In this document: positions 6,217 through 6,334 of the stretch, in pieces | How the letters are laid out: each line of letters opens with the position of its first letter | How positions within the stretch are numbered: position 1 is the first letter of the stretch | Assembly (NCBI GenBank): GCA_949346185.1 | Contig: CASGVX010000126.1 | Location: forward strand, 1 to 6,334 | Length of the DNA stretch: 6,334 bases | From: an uncultured Lachnospiraceae bacterium | GTDB taxonomy: Bacteria; Bacillota; Clostridia; Lachnospirales; Lachnospiraceae | Direction: 5' to 3' | The notes under the pieces: generated by a model | What the model was told of the DNA's origin: nothing | The model's database searches: none | The model's input: only the letters and a program-made list of their open reading frames with translations | Position numbers and translations under genes: made by a program

Positions 6217-6334
6217 ATGGATATAAAACATATTTTTGATTCGCCCTGCCCGATTAATTATAACGCAGGAGAACAGACCGCCACCCTCTACACAAGGGAT
6301 AAGACAGTTATGCGAAAACTTGACGCACTTGTTG
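6217..6334 (+). CDS. Phage- or mobile-element-like small protein (3' partial)
   Basis: The frame opens with ATG at 6217, directly after an in-frame TAA at 6211, and stays open to the window end, giving 39 residues that begin MDIKHIFDSPCPINYN and continue through TATLYTRDKTVMRKLDALV. From memory, the 'A-x-x-YT-x-D...RKLD-x-L' pattern is typical of small uncharacterised proteins in phages and integrative elements of Clostridia. No enzymatic role is known to me. No Shine-Dalgarno motif precedes the ATG; the bases just upstream belong to the hairpin at 6187-6216, and the nearest purine-rich stretch (AAAGAAAAAAGAGAG) lies beyond it. No typical -10/-35 pair was found in front of it. Its presence suggests a prophage or element could begin here. 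Confidence 0.55.
   Translation, partial: MDIKHIFDSPCPINYNAGEQTATLYTRDKTVMRKLDALV

Overview
The window looks like a chromosomal segment from an anaerobic, low-to-moderate GC Firmicute, most likely of the Lachnospiraceae/Clostridia type. This rests on the ppx-ppk1 pair with an HD-like Ppx C-terminus, strong AGGAGG-type ribosome binding sites, intrinsic terminators, a DUF2007-like small protein, and a hemerythrin/response-regulator fusion of the kind found in gut clostridia. The species cannot be fixed from sequence reading alone.

Left part (1-3593, + strand): a polyphosphate module. A Ppx/GppA-family exopolyphosphatase, cut off by the left edge of the window, is followed after 54 bases by a complete polyphosphate kinase, ppk1. 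The two enzymes degrade and make polyphosphate, so the pair probably sets its level. The module ends in a very strong hairpin at 3527-3593 with a 27-bp perfect stem and A/T tracts on both sides, so it can stop transcription from both directions.

Middle part (3602-4570): two small genes on the minus strand run toward ppk1 and share that terminator. The first transcribed (97 aa) has a C-terminal GDYIIT...KHVCGEDK segment and no known function. The second (about 110 aa) is a DUF2007-like protein. A good minus-strand promoter lies at 4354-4382. A divergent extended -10 promoter at 4433-4441 faces the other way, and an imperfect inverted repeat at 4394-4433 lies against it.

Right part (4571-6334): a 459-aa fusion of an N-terminal bacteriohemerythrin with all seven iron ligands, a middle domain that looks CheX/CheC-like but lacks the ExxN phosphatase motif, and a C-terminal receiver domain with an intact phosphorylation site. 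It is the most interesting gene here: a candidate oxygen- or redox-responsive signalling protein. After it come a hairpin, a possible 31-codon minus-strand ORF with a good ribosome binding site, a second hairpin, and the first 39 codons of a gene running off the right edge. That partial gene resembles small phage or mobile-element proteins, so accessory DNA may begin there.

No rRNA, tRNA, CRISPR array, transposase or IS ends were seen.
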